This document shows, in pieces, positions 9,130 through 17,302 of a DNA stretch of 64,000 nucleotides (positions within the stretch are counted from its first letter, which is position 1; every line of letters begins with the position of its first letter). The DNA comes from JANQHS01 sp965267505. Lineage in GTDB: Bacteria; Bacteroidota; Bacteroidia; Cytophagales; CCMP332. Below the pieces are notes generated by a model, which was given only the letters and a program-made list of their open reading frames with translations, did not search any database and was not told the DNA's origin. Where the stretch lies: the NCBI GenBank assembly GCA_965267505.1, contig OZ254081.1, positions 3,156,525 through 3,220,524 of the forward strand, given 5' to 3'. Position numbers and translations under genes: made by a program.

Positions 9130-11622
9130 CTATTCCTTTTGAGAATCCTGCTCCTCAATTTCTTCCTCAGCCCCCTCAATCGTTTCAATATCGATTTTCG
9201 CAACCGAGCTTATTTCATCTTTATCATTCAGCTTAATAAGCCTTACGCCCTGGGTGGCTCTACCCTGCTGGCGGATATCCTCGACACTCATACGAATCGT
9301 AATACCCGACTTGTTGATGATCATCAGTTCATTGCTATCAGATACCTTCAATAATCCTACCAAATCACCAGTCTTATCCGTAACCTGCAGAGTCTTAACC
9401 CCTTTACCACCTCTGTTAGTGACCCTGTACTCTTCTTTTGCTGACCTTTTTCCGTATCCTTTTTCAGAAACGACCAACAAGGAATCATCCTCATTATTCG
9501 AGGTTACCAATCCAACTACCTCATCTTTTCCATCATCCAATTTGATCCCTCTTACCCCAGCGGCAGTCCTTCCCATTCCTCGAACCTGTTGTTCATGAAA
9601 TCGAATAGCCCTTCCTGACCTAACTCCAAGAAGGATCTCAGAACTTCCATCGGTGAGCTGAACATCCAATAAATGATCCCCCTCATTGATGGTTATGGCA
9701 TTGATACCATTCTGCCTTGGTCTCGAGTATGCTTCCAACGAAGTCTTCTTGACCATACCTTTCTTGGTGGCGAAGATCAGGTAATGATTGTTCACATAAT
9801 CTTCGTCTTTGAGGTTCTTGGTATTAATAACAGCCTTGATCTTCTCCTCGCTATTGATATTGATAACATTCTGGATTGGTCTTCCTTTGGCTGTTTTAGA
9901 ACCTTCAGGTATGGCATATACCTTCTCCCAGAAAACTCTACCTGACTCGGTGAAAATCAACAGATAATTATGAGCAGTTGCAATGAAAAGATGTTCCACA
10001 AAGTCTTCTTCCTTAGAGGATGCTCCTCGGCTTCCTACTCCCCCTCTTCCCTGGGTTCTATATTCCACGAGCGGAGTTCTTTTTATGTATCCCTCATGTG
10101 AAATTGTAATAACCATTGGCTCATCCGGAATGATATCTTCAATATCGATATCCCCTTCGGCATGAACGATTTCGGTCTTCCTGTCATCACCGTAACGTTG
10201 ATCCATCTCATCCAACTCCTCCTTGATGATGTTCATCCTTAACTCCTTCTTATCAAGGATCTCCTTCAATTTTTCGATGAGTTCCATAACCTCATCGTAT
10301 TCTTTTTGGATCTTATCTCTTTCAAGGCCTGTAAGACGTTGAAGTCTCATCTCCAGTATAGCCTTGGCCTGAATCTCGCTAAGCTTGAATTTCTTCATAA
10401 GACCATCTTGGGCCTCATCAGGATCCTTAGAAGCGCGAATCAATTCAATTACTTCATCGAGGTTGTTAAGCGCAATAAGGTAACCTTCAAGTATATGGGC
10501 TCTTTTCTCTGCTTCGGTTAACTCGAATTGTGTTCTCCGGGTCACCACATCGTGTCGATGCTCAATGAAATGATAGATCAGCTCTCTGATGTTCAGAGCT
10601 TTCGGCCGGCCATTGACAAGAGCGATATTGTTTACTGAAAAAGATGTCTGAAGTTGGGTATACTTGAAGAGATTGTTCAGGACAATATTTGGGATGGCAT
10701 CCTTTTTTAGGTCATAAACGATCCGGGTTCCATTCCTATCTGACTCGTCACGAATATCACTGATCCCTTCAAGTTTCTTTTCATTAACCAAGCCGGCTGT
10801 TTTTTCGATCATCATAGCCTTGTTGACCTGGAAAGGAATCTCAGTAACTATAATCTGTTCTTTTCCAGACTTAGATGTTTCGATCTCAGCCTTAGCTCTC
10901 ATGACTATCCTTCCCCTTCCGGTCTCGAAAGCCGATTTTACACCACTGTAGCCATAGATAATTCCACCAGTTGGAAAATCCGGAGCTGTGATCATACCCA
11001 TCAATTCGGGAATTGTGATGTCAGGGTTGTCAATCATGGCCTTAACCCCTGCAACCACTTCTCTAAGGTTATGAGGAGGCATATTGGTTGCCATACCCAC
11101 AGCAATACCTGCAGCTCCATTTACTAAAAGATTGGGGATCTTGGCTGGAAGAACGGTGGGTTCCTCCAGAGAGTCATCAAAGTTCAATTGAAAATCGACT
11201 GTATCTTTTCGGATGTCACCCAACATTTCGTCAGATATACGGTTCAATCTTGCCTCCGTGTACCTCATAGCTGCTGGAGAGTCGCCATCTACCGAACCAA
11301 AGTTTCCTTGTCCGTCTACCAGAGTATATCGAAGCGACCAGTCCTGTGCCATTCTGACCATGGTATCATAAACCGAGGCATCACCATGGGGATGGTATTT
11401 ACCCAAAACTTCCCCAACAATTCTTGCAGATTTTTTATAGGGCTTATTATAAGTTACCCCCAGGTCTAGCATTCCGTAAAGAACTCTTCGGTGCACTGGT
11501 TTTAGTCCATCCCTTACATCGGGAAGTGCCCTGGAGACGATCACCGACATTGAATAATCGATGTATGCTCCTCGCATCTCATCCTCTATGTAAATGGGAA
11601 TTATGTTCGCTTCTTCAGCCAT
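9130..11622 (-). CDS. gyrA: DNA gyrase subunit A
   Basis: An 830-aa protein, full length for GyrA. The N-terminal winged-helix/tower region contains the catalytic tyrosine (Tyr121 in AAMRYTEARL) that forms the DNA phosphotyrosine bond. The C-terminal beta-pinwheel has a GyrA-box form (TNRGGKG, for the canonical QRRGGKG), which separates it from ParC. Together with GyrB it introduces negative supercoils. The quinolone-determining loop reads HPHGDASVYD, so the position of E. coli Ser83 is Ala. A short acidic tail (EEEIEEQDSQKE) ends the protein. It starts 26 bases after the charged lipoprotein gene. Confidence 0.98.
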   Translation of the reverse strand: MAEEANIIPIYIEDEMRGAYIDYSMSVIVSRALPDVRDGLKPVHRRVLYGMLDLGVTYNKPYKKSARIVGEVLGKYHPHGDASVYDTMVRMAQDWSLRYTLVDGQGNFGSVDGDSPAAMRYTEARLNRISDEMLGDIRKDTVDFQLNFDDSLEEPTVLPAKIPNLLVNGAAGIAVGMATNMPPHNLREVVAGVKAMIDNPDITIPELMGMITAPDFPTGGIIYGYSGVKSAFETGRGRIVMRAKAEIETSKSGKEQIIVTEIPFQVNKAMMIEKTAGLVNEKKLEGISDIRDESDRNGTRIVYDLKKDAIPNIVLNNLFKYTQLQTSFSVNNIALVNGRPKALNIRELIYHFIEHRHDVVTRRTQFELTEAEKRAHILEGYLIALNNLDEVIELIRASKDPDEAQDGLMKKFKLSEIQAKAILEMRLQRLTGLERDKIQKEYDEVMELIEKLKEILDKKELRMNIIKEELDEMDQRYGDDRKTEIVHAEGDIDIEDIIPDEPMVITISHEGYIKRTPLVEYRTQGRGGVGSRGASSKEEDFVEHLFIATAHNYLLIFTESGRVFWEKVYAIPEGSKTAKGRPIQNVININSEEKIKAVINTKNLKDEDYVNNHYLIFATKKGMVKKTSLEAYSRPRQNGINAITINEGDHLLDVQLTDGSSEILLGVRSGRAIRFHEQQVRGMGRTAAGVRGIKLDDGKDEVVGLVTSNNEDDSLLVVSEKGYGKRSAKEEYRVTNRGGKGVKTLQVTDKTGDLVGLLKVSDSNELMIINKSGITIRMSVEDIRQQGRATQGVRLIKLNDKDEISSVAKIDIETIEGAEEEIEEQDSQKE

Positions 11623-11648
11623 GTAGTTTTAAAAAGTGTGTATTATCC

Positions 11649-12332
11649 TTACCAATCAATATCCCCGTCCTCATCATCCTCATCTTCAAAGAAAAATGGA
11701 TCTCTTTTTTCTTCTTTATCCTCTTCTCCCTTTTTCTTCTTCTTTTTCTTTTTCTTCTTTTGTTCTAGTTTTCTCTCCTCCTTATTCTTCTCTTCTTTCT
11801 CACCTTTCTTCTTTTCTTTCTTCATCCCCTGCTCCTCTTCACTTTCGTCCTCACCCCAATCTTCTTCATCCCCACCCCAATCATCAAGCTCTTCTTCCTC
11901 TTCCTTTTCTTCTTGAGGAGTCACTTGAGGCTCAGCTTCGTCTTCTTCTTCATCTACAAAATTGTCCTCTTCTTCCTCCAAAAAATCATCCTCCTCTTCA
12001 AGGAATTCATCTCCCTCCTCATCATCAATGAATTCCATTCCAAGGGTATCATCAGCCGAAGCCATCATATCCTCATCTTCGGGAGCTGTAGGTGGTTCAA
12101 TATATTTCCAAGGAATTTTATCAGGCGAAATATCTCTTTTTACATCCCTGCCGATCTTCGGATTTTGGTAAGCATACCAGGGTCTGACTCGAGATTTAAA
12201 CTTTTGACCATGGTGGCGATGCTCCATCCTTACCCGGCAACCGTTCACAATGCATTTTTTGCTACATGAACTCAGTCCCATGCATATCACTAGGGCAATG
12301 CCCATAAACAATCTGGTAAGGAAGAATTTCAA
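11649..12332 (-). CDS. Highly charged low-complexity lipoprotein
   Basis: A 227-aa predicted lipoprotein starting with TTG (12332), with lipobox GLSSC at about residue 23. A short segment with Cys and His-rich basic residues follows (CIVNGCRVRMEHRHH). Next comes a long Glu/Asp run (about residues 95-160), then a Lys/Glu tract including ten consecutive Lys, and a final acidic tail (FFFEDEDDEDGDIDW). The rest is probably disordered. The gene begins 2 bases after the stop of the 12335 gene and ends 26 bases before gyrA. Function unknown. Confidence 0.7.
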   Translation of the reverse strand: MKFFLTRLFMGIALVICMGLSSCSKKCIVNGCRVRMEHRHHGQKFKSRVRPWYAYQNPKIGRDVKRDISPDKIPWKYIEPPTAPEDEDMMASADDTLGMEFIDDEEGDEFLEEEDDFLEEEEDNFVDEEEDEAEPQVTPQEEKEEEEELDDWGGDEEDWGEDESEEEQGMKKEKKKGEKEEKNKEERKLEQKKKKKKKKKKGEEDKEEKRDPFFFEDEDDEDGDIDW

Positions 12333-12334
12333 AA

Positions 12335-12949
12335 TTATTTTACCGAATAAGTATCAACGAATTTTCCAAATAGGGGTAGCTGATCAAACTCAAGATATTG
12401 ACCTATTTCCTTTATTGCCTGATATTGCTTTTCTGAAATATTCTTTGATTTAATTAGTTCCTCATCTCTATTAACAAAGATTGAGGCCATAGCTCCAGAT
12501 AGGAGATTTGGAGCATTTAATAGGTCCCTGGTAAGATCCTGACTTGAAACATCAGCTGTTTGAAGCATTTGAGTGAACATCTTGTTTTGCCTCAGCGTCT
12601 TTGTAAGCACATCCTTTAAAACCTCGAAAATATCACTTTCCCATTTTTCAAAATTCTTGATCAGAAATGGCATAGCGACAGAAATCGGGTCTTTCGAAAA
12701 AAACTGAAATTTTCCAGAGCAAAACATCCTCGCTTTCCGTTTTAACCTTCTTTCTTCAAAGAATGAAATACTACCGTCAGCAAGCGAAATTTTAATTGAT
12801 GGTGCCAGGATCAAAAGGCCAAGAAAGTCTTCATCACTGATCTCCATGTAGGGAGCTTCTTCCTTTAGAAATCTTTTTTTCAGCTCATAGACTTCCTCCT
12901 TTAACTCAGGATTTTGGAGTATTGAATTGATCTCAGTTTCAGTCAGCAT
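12335..12949 (-). CDS. Conserved-looking protein of unknown function
   Basis: A 204-aa soluble, mostly helical protein without signal or membrane segments. One stretch (SIKISLADGSISFFEERRLKRKARMF, residues about 51-76) resembles the acidic first helix pair of TerB-like domains, but the characteristic Asp/Glu metal ligands are not clear, so I do not assign the family. It is the first gene of a tight minus-strand group with the charged lipoprotein (2-base gap) and gyrA. Confidence 0.55.
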   Translation of the reverse strand: MLTETEINSILQNPELKEEVYELKKRFLKEEAPYMEISDEDFLGLLILAPSIKISLADGSISFFEERRLKRKARMFCSGKFQFFSKDPISVAMPFLIKNFEKWESDIFEVLKDVLTKTLRQNKMFTQMLQTADVSSQDLTRDLLNAPNLLSGAMASIFVNRDEELIKSKNISEKQYQAIKEIGQYLEFDQLPLFGKFVDTYSVK

Positions 12950-13136
12950 GTCTTACCATAAAATTTCATGCAAAAATACGGAAAACAAGCCAATTCGAGA
13001 TTATTTTTATTTCATAAAAACCAATTATAACTAGTTGATTACCAACTATTTATGACAATATCGAAAAGCTTCTTTGAACTGGCTCAAATTATTCAAAAAA
13101 AAACCGCAGAAAAGCGAGCTGATGAGGATCAAAGTC

Positions 13137-13164
13137 AAAAAAAAAGACCTGCAAAAAACAGGCC
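13137..13164 (-). terminator. Intrinsic terminator of tRNA-Thr
   Basis: On the minus strand a GGCCTG/CAGGTC stem (one G-U pair, 7-base loop, 13146-13164) is followed by nine T. The G-U pair would be an A-C mismatch on the plus strand, so the minus direction is intended. It lies about 8 bases after the CCA end of the tRNA. Confidence 0.85.
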
Positions 13165-13171
13165 TTATTTA

Positions 13172-13248
13172 TGGAGCCTCCAGACGGATTCGAACCGCCG
13201 ACCCGCTGATTACAAATCAGCTGCTCTGGCCAACTGAGCTATGGAGGC
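13172..13248 (-). tRNA. tRNA-Thr(TGT)
   Basis: A 77-base cloverleaf on the minus strand with CCA encoded. The acceptor GCCTCCA pairs with TGGAGGC. The D arm is GCTC...GAGC. The anticodon stem is GCTGA/TCAGC with loop TTTGTAA, giving anticodon TGT, which reads ACA (and ACN by wobble). The T arm is CGGCGG-type with TTCGAAT. The discriminator is T. A terminator follows directly. Confidence 0.97.
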
Positions 13249-13292
13249 AATAGCGGCCGCAAAAATATATTTCAATTTTGAATCTGGAAACA

Positions 13293-15311
13293 CTATTGCC
13301 CTAAAATCTTGATCTTATTTTTCAAGGCTTTGATCTTTTCCTCCGCCAGTTTGATCTTTTCATTCACTTCCTCTTTCAATTTCCTTGCTCCCTCACTCCT
13401 ACTGAAGAGTTCTACATTCTGCTTCCAGTTTTCTGCATCCCGTTCCAAGCTTTGAATTTGCTTCCTGATCTTATCTATTTTTCCTTTTAAAACCCTTGGA
13501 TGCCCACCTGCACCTGCCTGGATCAAAAGGGACTCAATACGGATCTTCAGATTCTCAACCTTTTCATCAGCACTCTCTTTCTCAGAACTGATAAGTGACT
13601 CCAGGCTCTCTTTCAATTCATCCCTCGAAATCTTTATTTGATCCCTTTGAACAAAACCGATGGCCATCCATTCCTTAACCTTTTCCTGTACCTCCGGAAA
13701 GTTCTTTTCATCAAGGACTTTTAGTGCTTTTATCTTTGCACTGATCTCTTTCTTCTTTTCGAAATTCTCATTGAACTCCTCAGACCTTTCTTCCATCAAG
13801 CCCCTTCTTCTGTTGAAGAAGTCATCACAGGCTTTTTTGAATCGCTCATAAACCTGATCGCTTTTTTTTCTGGGAACAGGACCGATCTCCTTCCATTTTC
13901 TTTGAAGGCCCTTAATGGTTTTTGCAGCAGCTTCCCAATCCTGGTTATCCTTGATGGTCTCTACCTCCTCACAAAGCTTGTTTTTTGCTTCAAGATTCTG
14001 GTTTCGGATCTTATCGATCTCCTTAAAGAACTCCTGCTTTTTCCTGAAAAACCCTTTGAAGTTGCCCCAAAATTCACGCGATGTATCCCTGGCTTTTTGC
14101 TTGGGAATGGGTCCTACCTTTTTCCATTGATCCTGAATACCCAGTACCTCTTTGGTTTTTGAATTCCATTCGTTGATCCTGTCAGAACTGAAATTCTTTA
14201 ACTCCTCCAGCTTAGAGATCAGTTCTTCTTTTCTTTCCTGATTCGATTCCAGGACCTTCTTAAATTCTTCAGAAACCTCTCTTCGCTTGTCATGGATCTG
14301 ATCTGAGACCTCCTTGAATTTCTGCCATAATTGACTCCTGATCTCCTTTGGCACAGGACCAATATGCTTGTATTCTTCATGGAGCTTCTTTAGCTCGGAA
14401 ACAGCGTTTAGCATGGATTCTTTACTGAGAAGCTCCTTGGCTTTCTCGATGATCTCTTCCTTTAATTCTTGGTTCTTCTTTCTATCAAGGTCCTTGAGCT
14501 CAAAAAGGATAGATCTTTGATCATAGAAGCGGTCTCTTAATGCATTGAAATTGGCCCATAATTCTCTGGCTCTAATGGCGACTACCGGTTCAGCTTTCCT
14601 CCATTCTTCTTCAATTTCCCGCAGGGCTTTGATGGAAGTGTTTTCTACCTCACCCTCCACCATTTTTCGAAGGCGCTCTAGGAGCTCTTCTTTTTTAGCA
14701 AGGTTATCTTCTTTGAGCTTGTCTTGGTTTCCGTGAAACTGTTTTTTGTTGTCCTTGTAGGATCGATAATAATCCTCAAAATGGGATACTAGCTCATTAT
14801 CCGACCTGAAATCAAAGTCCTCTTCGGCATTTCCATCTTTTAAGAACTCTTCGAGTGCTTTCTTTTTATCCTCCTCTACAAGGTGATAAAAGCATTTATG
14901 GATTTCCTGAATGGTCTTCTCTCTAATACTTTCAATAGGATGGCTTGTAACTTCCTTGATCTTTTCGAGAAGTTCCTCTTTGCTCAGGTCTTCATAATGT
15001 TCCTCATCATCATGATGGAGATCGTCATCATTGAAATGATATTCCTCATGGTGATCCTCATCCTTGCCTTCTCCGGACTGGGGATTGGCTTTTTTCCCTC
15101 CTTCTGGCGTTTTCTCAGCTTCGGCTTTTTCTGATTCTTTCTCTGGCTTTGATTCCTTATCAGATCCCTTTTGCTCTTCTACATCCTTCTTTGCGGGTTT
15201 AGCGACTTCTTTTTTCTCCTCTGTTTCCTCTTCTATGGGAGCTTCCTGTTCATTGGTCTCAGGCTTCTCTGCAGATTCATCTGAGGCTTTCTTCTTCTTT
15301 TCCTCTTCCAT
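13293..15311 (-). CDS. DUF349 repeat protein
   Basis: A 672-aa protein. An acidic/lysine-rich low-complexity N-terminal 130 residues is followed by at least five DUF349 helical repeats, each marked by a Trp and an (I/V)GP(V/I)P-type turn: WRKAEPV, EYKHIGPVPKE, QWKKVGPIPKQ, KWKEIGPVPRK and EWMAIGFVQRD. It ends in a long coiled coil. DUF349 proteins of Bacteroidota are abundant cytoplasmic proteins of uncertain role. The ATG at 15311 is chosen over the upstream frame start at 15350 because it has a strong AGGAGG seven bases upstream. The gene lies just upstream of tRNA-Thr on the same strand. Confidence 0.9.
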   Translation of the reverse strand: MEEEKKKKASDESAEKPETNEQEAPIEEETEEKKEVAKPAKKDVEEQKGSDKESKPEKESEKAEAEKTPEGGKKANPQSGEGKDEDHHEEYHFNDDDLHHDDEEHYEDLSKEELLEKIKEVTSHPIESIREKTIQEIHKCFYHLVEEDKKKALEEFLKDGNAEEDFDFRSDNELVSHFEDYYRSYKDNKKQFHGNQDKLKEDNLAKKEELLERLRKMVEGEVENTSIKALREIEEEWRKAEPVVAIRARELWANFNALRDRFYDQRSILFELKDLDRKKNQELKEEIIEKAKELLSKESMLNAVSELKKLHEEYKHIGPVPKEIRSQLWQKFKEVSDQIHDKRREVSEEFKKVLESNQERKEELISKLEELKNFSSDRINEWNSKTKEVLGIQDQWKKVGPIPKQKARDTSREFWGNFKGFFRKKQEFFKEIDKIRNQNLEAKNKLCEEVETIKDNQDWEAAAKTIKGLQRKWKEIGPVPRKKSDQVYERFKKACDDFFNRRRGLMEERSEEFNENFEKKKEISAKIKALKVLDEKNFPEVQEKVKEWMAIGFVQRDQIKISRDELKESLESLISSEKESADEKVENLKIRIESLLIQAGAGGHPRVLKGKIDKIRKQIQSLERDAENWKQNVELFSRSEGARKLKEEVNEKIKLAEEKIKALKNKIKILGQ

Positions 15312-15318
15312 AATATAT

Positions 15319-15324
15319 CCTCCT
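15319..15324 (-). promoter_or_regulatory. Shine-Dalgarno site of the DUF349 gene
   Basis: AGGAGG on the minus strand, seven bases before the ATG at 15311. Such strong sites are unusual in Bacteroidota, and it decides the start of this gene. Confidence 0.75.
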
Positions 15325-15429
15325 TTTAAAGCCTGTTTCCAGGCTGCCATAAATATTTTTTGGCTTGTTTTTCTTAGTGATCAAAATTGACAAGAATAAC
15401 TTGCTTTACTAATCTAAAACAAGAATTTC

Positions 15430-16020
15430 TTAGTTCAAACGGGGATCATGCGGGTAATTGGAAACTACCTTGAATTTTCCTCCCATGTGCTTTAATACCC
15501 TTCTCCATAAAACTTCGGGCTTAATATCGAATATTGAATCATCTCCCAGATTTGCAACTATCCACGACTTCTGATCAATTTCTGATTGAAGTTGGCCTTC
15601 ATCCCATCCAGAATAACCAAGAAAAAATCTGACGTCCTCATCTTTGATCTCAGCATTTTCCAGCTTCCATTTAAGCTCTTCAAAAGACCCACCCCAATAC
15701 AATCCCGGCGATACTTTTTGACTGTCCTCGATCTCAACCAGTCCTTTATGTAGGAAATGAAGAGTGTTTTGTTGTACCGGGCCTCCTACAAATAGGCTAT
15801 TATCTAGGCCGAGTAATTCTTCAGAAACATCCTTGAGGGTCAACTCCACTGGTCTATTCAATACGAACCCCAACGACCCCTCCAGATTATGCTTGCAAAT
15901 GATAATGACTGTTCTTTCAAAATTGGGGTCCTTCAAGAATGGCTCAGAAATAAGCACACTCCCTTTTCCAACATTTGGCATGTTCTCAAAGATCTCATTA
16001 TCGATATTGTCAATTTTCAA
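15430..16020 (-). CDS. AlgH/UPF0301 family protein
   Basis: A 196-aa protein with the family blocks LISEPFLKDPNFERTVIIICKH, GSLGFVLNRP and a central GGPV. A later FFLGYSGWDEGQLQSEI segment is diagnostic of UPF0301. The biochemical role is not known; in Pseudomonas the name comes from effects on alginate expression. The frame opens with TTG at 16020, overlapping the miaE stop as TTGA, which suggests translational coupling. An internal ATG at 15981 (MPNVGKGS) is a possible alternative start. Confidence 0.92.
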   Translation of the reverse strand: MKIDNIDNEIFENMPNVGKGSVLISEPFLKDPNFERTVIIICKHNLEGSLGFVLNRPVELTLKDVSEELLGLDNSLFVGGPVQQNTLHFLHKGLVEIEDSQKVSPGLYWGGSFEELKWKLENAEIKDEDVRFFLGYSGWDEGQLQSEIDQKSWIVANLGDDSIFDIKPEVLWRRVLKHMGGKFKVVSNYPHDPRLN

Positions 16021-16601
16021 TGCAATGCAGCTTTAATTGGTAATTCTTTTAAACACTTCCCTTCAACTTCCTTCCAGTATTCTAAACGATCAAATACCTC
16101 TTTTTCGTCAAAGTACTTTAAGGCCATTTTAACAAACACCTCTCCATGCTTGGCTTCTGATGCCCACAATCTATGGTAAAATTCTTTTAGTTCGGAATCT
16201 TTCAAATTTTCATAAACCAATTTGAATCTTTCAGCTCCCCTGCTTTCAACTACAGATGCAACCAATAGTCTGTCCAGGAATCTTTCCTTCCGACCACTAT
16301 GACAATAGGTTAATAATGCTGACACATAGGGATCCTTACCAATTTCATGATTTAAGGAAATTTCCCTCTTTTCCATGATCCTATAGACATCCCGGAAATG
16401 CTCGATTTCTTCAAGGGCAGTTTCAATTAATTCGGGAATGATCTCTTTCTTATCGGGATATTTAGCCACAAAACTCATGGCCATGGCGGAAGCTTTCCTT
16501 TCACAGTCGGCATGGTCTGCCAGGAAAGAATCAAAATTTTGAATCACTTCCTCGATCCATTCTTTGGGACTTTCGCATGAAAGGTCAATCCTTAATTTCA
16601 T
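16017..16601 (-). CDS. miaE: tRNA-(ms2io6A37) hydroxylase MiaE
   Basis: A 194-aa diiron protein. Ferritin-like helices carry the expected Glu and His ligands: CERKASAMAM, ALEEIEHFRDVY, VESRGAERF and SEAKHGEVF. MiaE hydroxylates the isopentenyl side chain of ms2i6A at position 37 of tRNAs that read UNN codons, using oxygen. Length is normal. It shares a short promoter region with the divergent pdxH and overlaps algH by 4 bases. The MiaA/MiaB genes are not in the window. Confidence 0.9.
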   Translation of the reverse strand: MKLRIDLSCESPKEWIEEVIQNFDSFLADHADCERKASAMAMSFVAKYPDKKEIIPELIETALEEIEHFRDVYRIMEKREISLNHEIGKDPYVSALLTYCHSGRKERFLDRLLVASVVESRGAERFKLVYENLKDSELKEFYHRLWASEAKHGEVFVKMALKYFDEKEVFDRLEYWKEVEGKCLKELPIKAALH

Positions 16602-16663
16602 TTATCTGAGAGCTGATTTATTACTTTCGCAATGTACCAATTCTGCTGAGCAATTATTGTGGA

Positions 16664-17302
16664 ATGAAGGACATTAAAGATCTAAGAGAAGAATATAGAG
16701 GAGAATCATTGGACCCATCCAGGGTTGATCCTGATCCTATTAAGCAATTTGATCATTGGTTTAACCAGGCGCAGGATTCCGGTATACCAGAACCCAATGC
16801 CATGAGCTTGTCGACCAGTGGCGCAGATCACCAGCCCAGCTCAAGGATGGTCCTCCTAAAGGCTTATGATCAAAAGGGCTTTGTGTTTTATACTAATTAC
16901 GGATCAAGAAAGGGAGAGCAAATTCAGGAAAACCCAAAGGTAGCAGCCTTGTTTCCCTGGGTTGCTTTGGCAAGACAGATCCACATTGAAGGAGAAATAG
17001 AAAAAATAAGCCAGGCCGAATCTTTGAAATATTTTGCCACCAGACCTTATGGCAGTCAATTGGGAGCTTGGGTATCGAATCAAAGCTCAGTGATAAAAAC
17101 CAGAAGCCTACTGGAGCAGAAATGGGAAGAAATGAAATCAAAATTCAATGAAGGAAAAGTTCCTTTGCCGGACAATTGGGGGGGAATAAGGATCATTCCA
17201 AATAGAATTGAATTTTGGCAGGGACAGGAAAGTAGATTACATGACAGGGTCTTGTATGAAAAGGAGAATGGATCTTGGAAGATCTCAAGACTCTCGCCCT
17301 GA
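16664..17302 (+). CDS. pdxH: Pyridoxamine 5'-phosphate oxidase
   Basis: A 212-aa FMN flavoprotein that oxidises pyridoxine or pyridoxamine 5'-phosphate to pyridoxal 5'-phosphate, the last step of vitamin B6 synthesis and salvage. Family blocks are complete: SSRMVLLKAYDQKGFVFYTN (FMN binding), GEQIQENPKVAALF, RQIHIEGEI, SNQSSVI, and the C-terminal PNRIEFWQGQESRLHDR...W.I.RLSP. The length is typical. It is divergent from miaE and overlaps the following glycosyltransferase by 28 bases. Confidence 0.97.
   Translation: MKDIKDLREEYRGESLDPSRVDPDPIKQFDHWFNQAQDSGIPEPNAMSLSTSGADHQPSSRMVLLKAYDQKGFVFYTNYGSRKGEQIQENPKVAALFPWVALARQIHIEGEIEKISQAESLKYFATRPYGSQLGAWVSNQSSVIKTRSLLEQKWEEMKSKFNEGKVPLPDNWGGIRIIPNRIEFWQGQESRLHDRVLYEKENGSWKISRLSP

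Noticed and set aside
11636..12171. Several plus-strand Ser/Phe/Pro-rich frames
   Set aside because: They are complements of the Glu/Lys-rich lipoprotein tract; low complexity keeps both strands open.
13052..13237. Plus-strand open frame over the tRNA-Thr gene
   Set aside because: It runs across a tRNA and its terminator on the other strand; the frame is open by chance.
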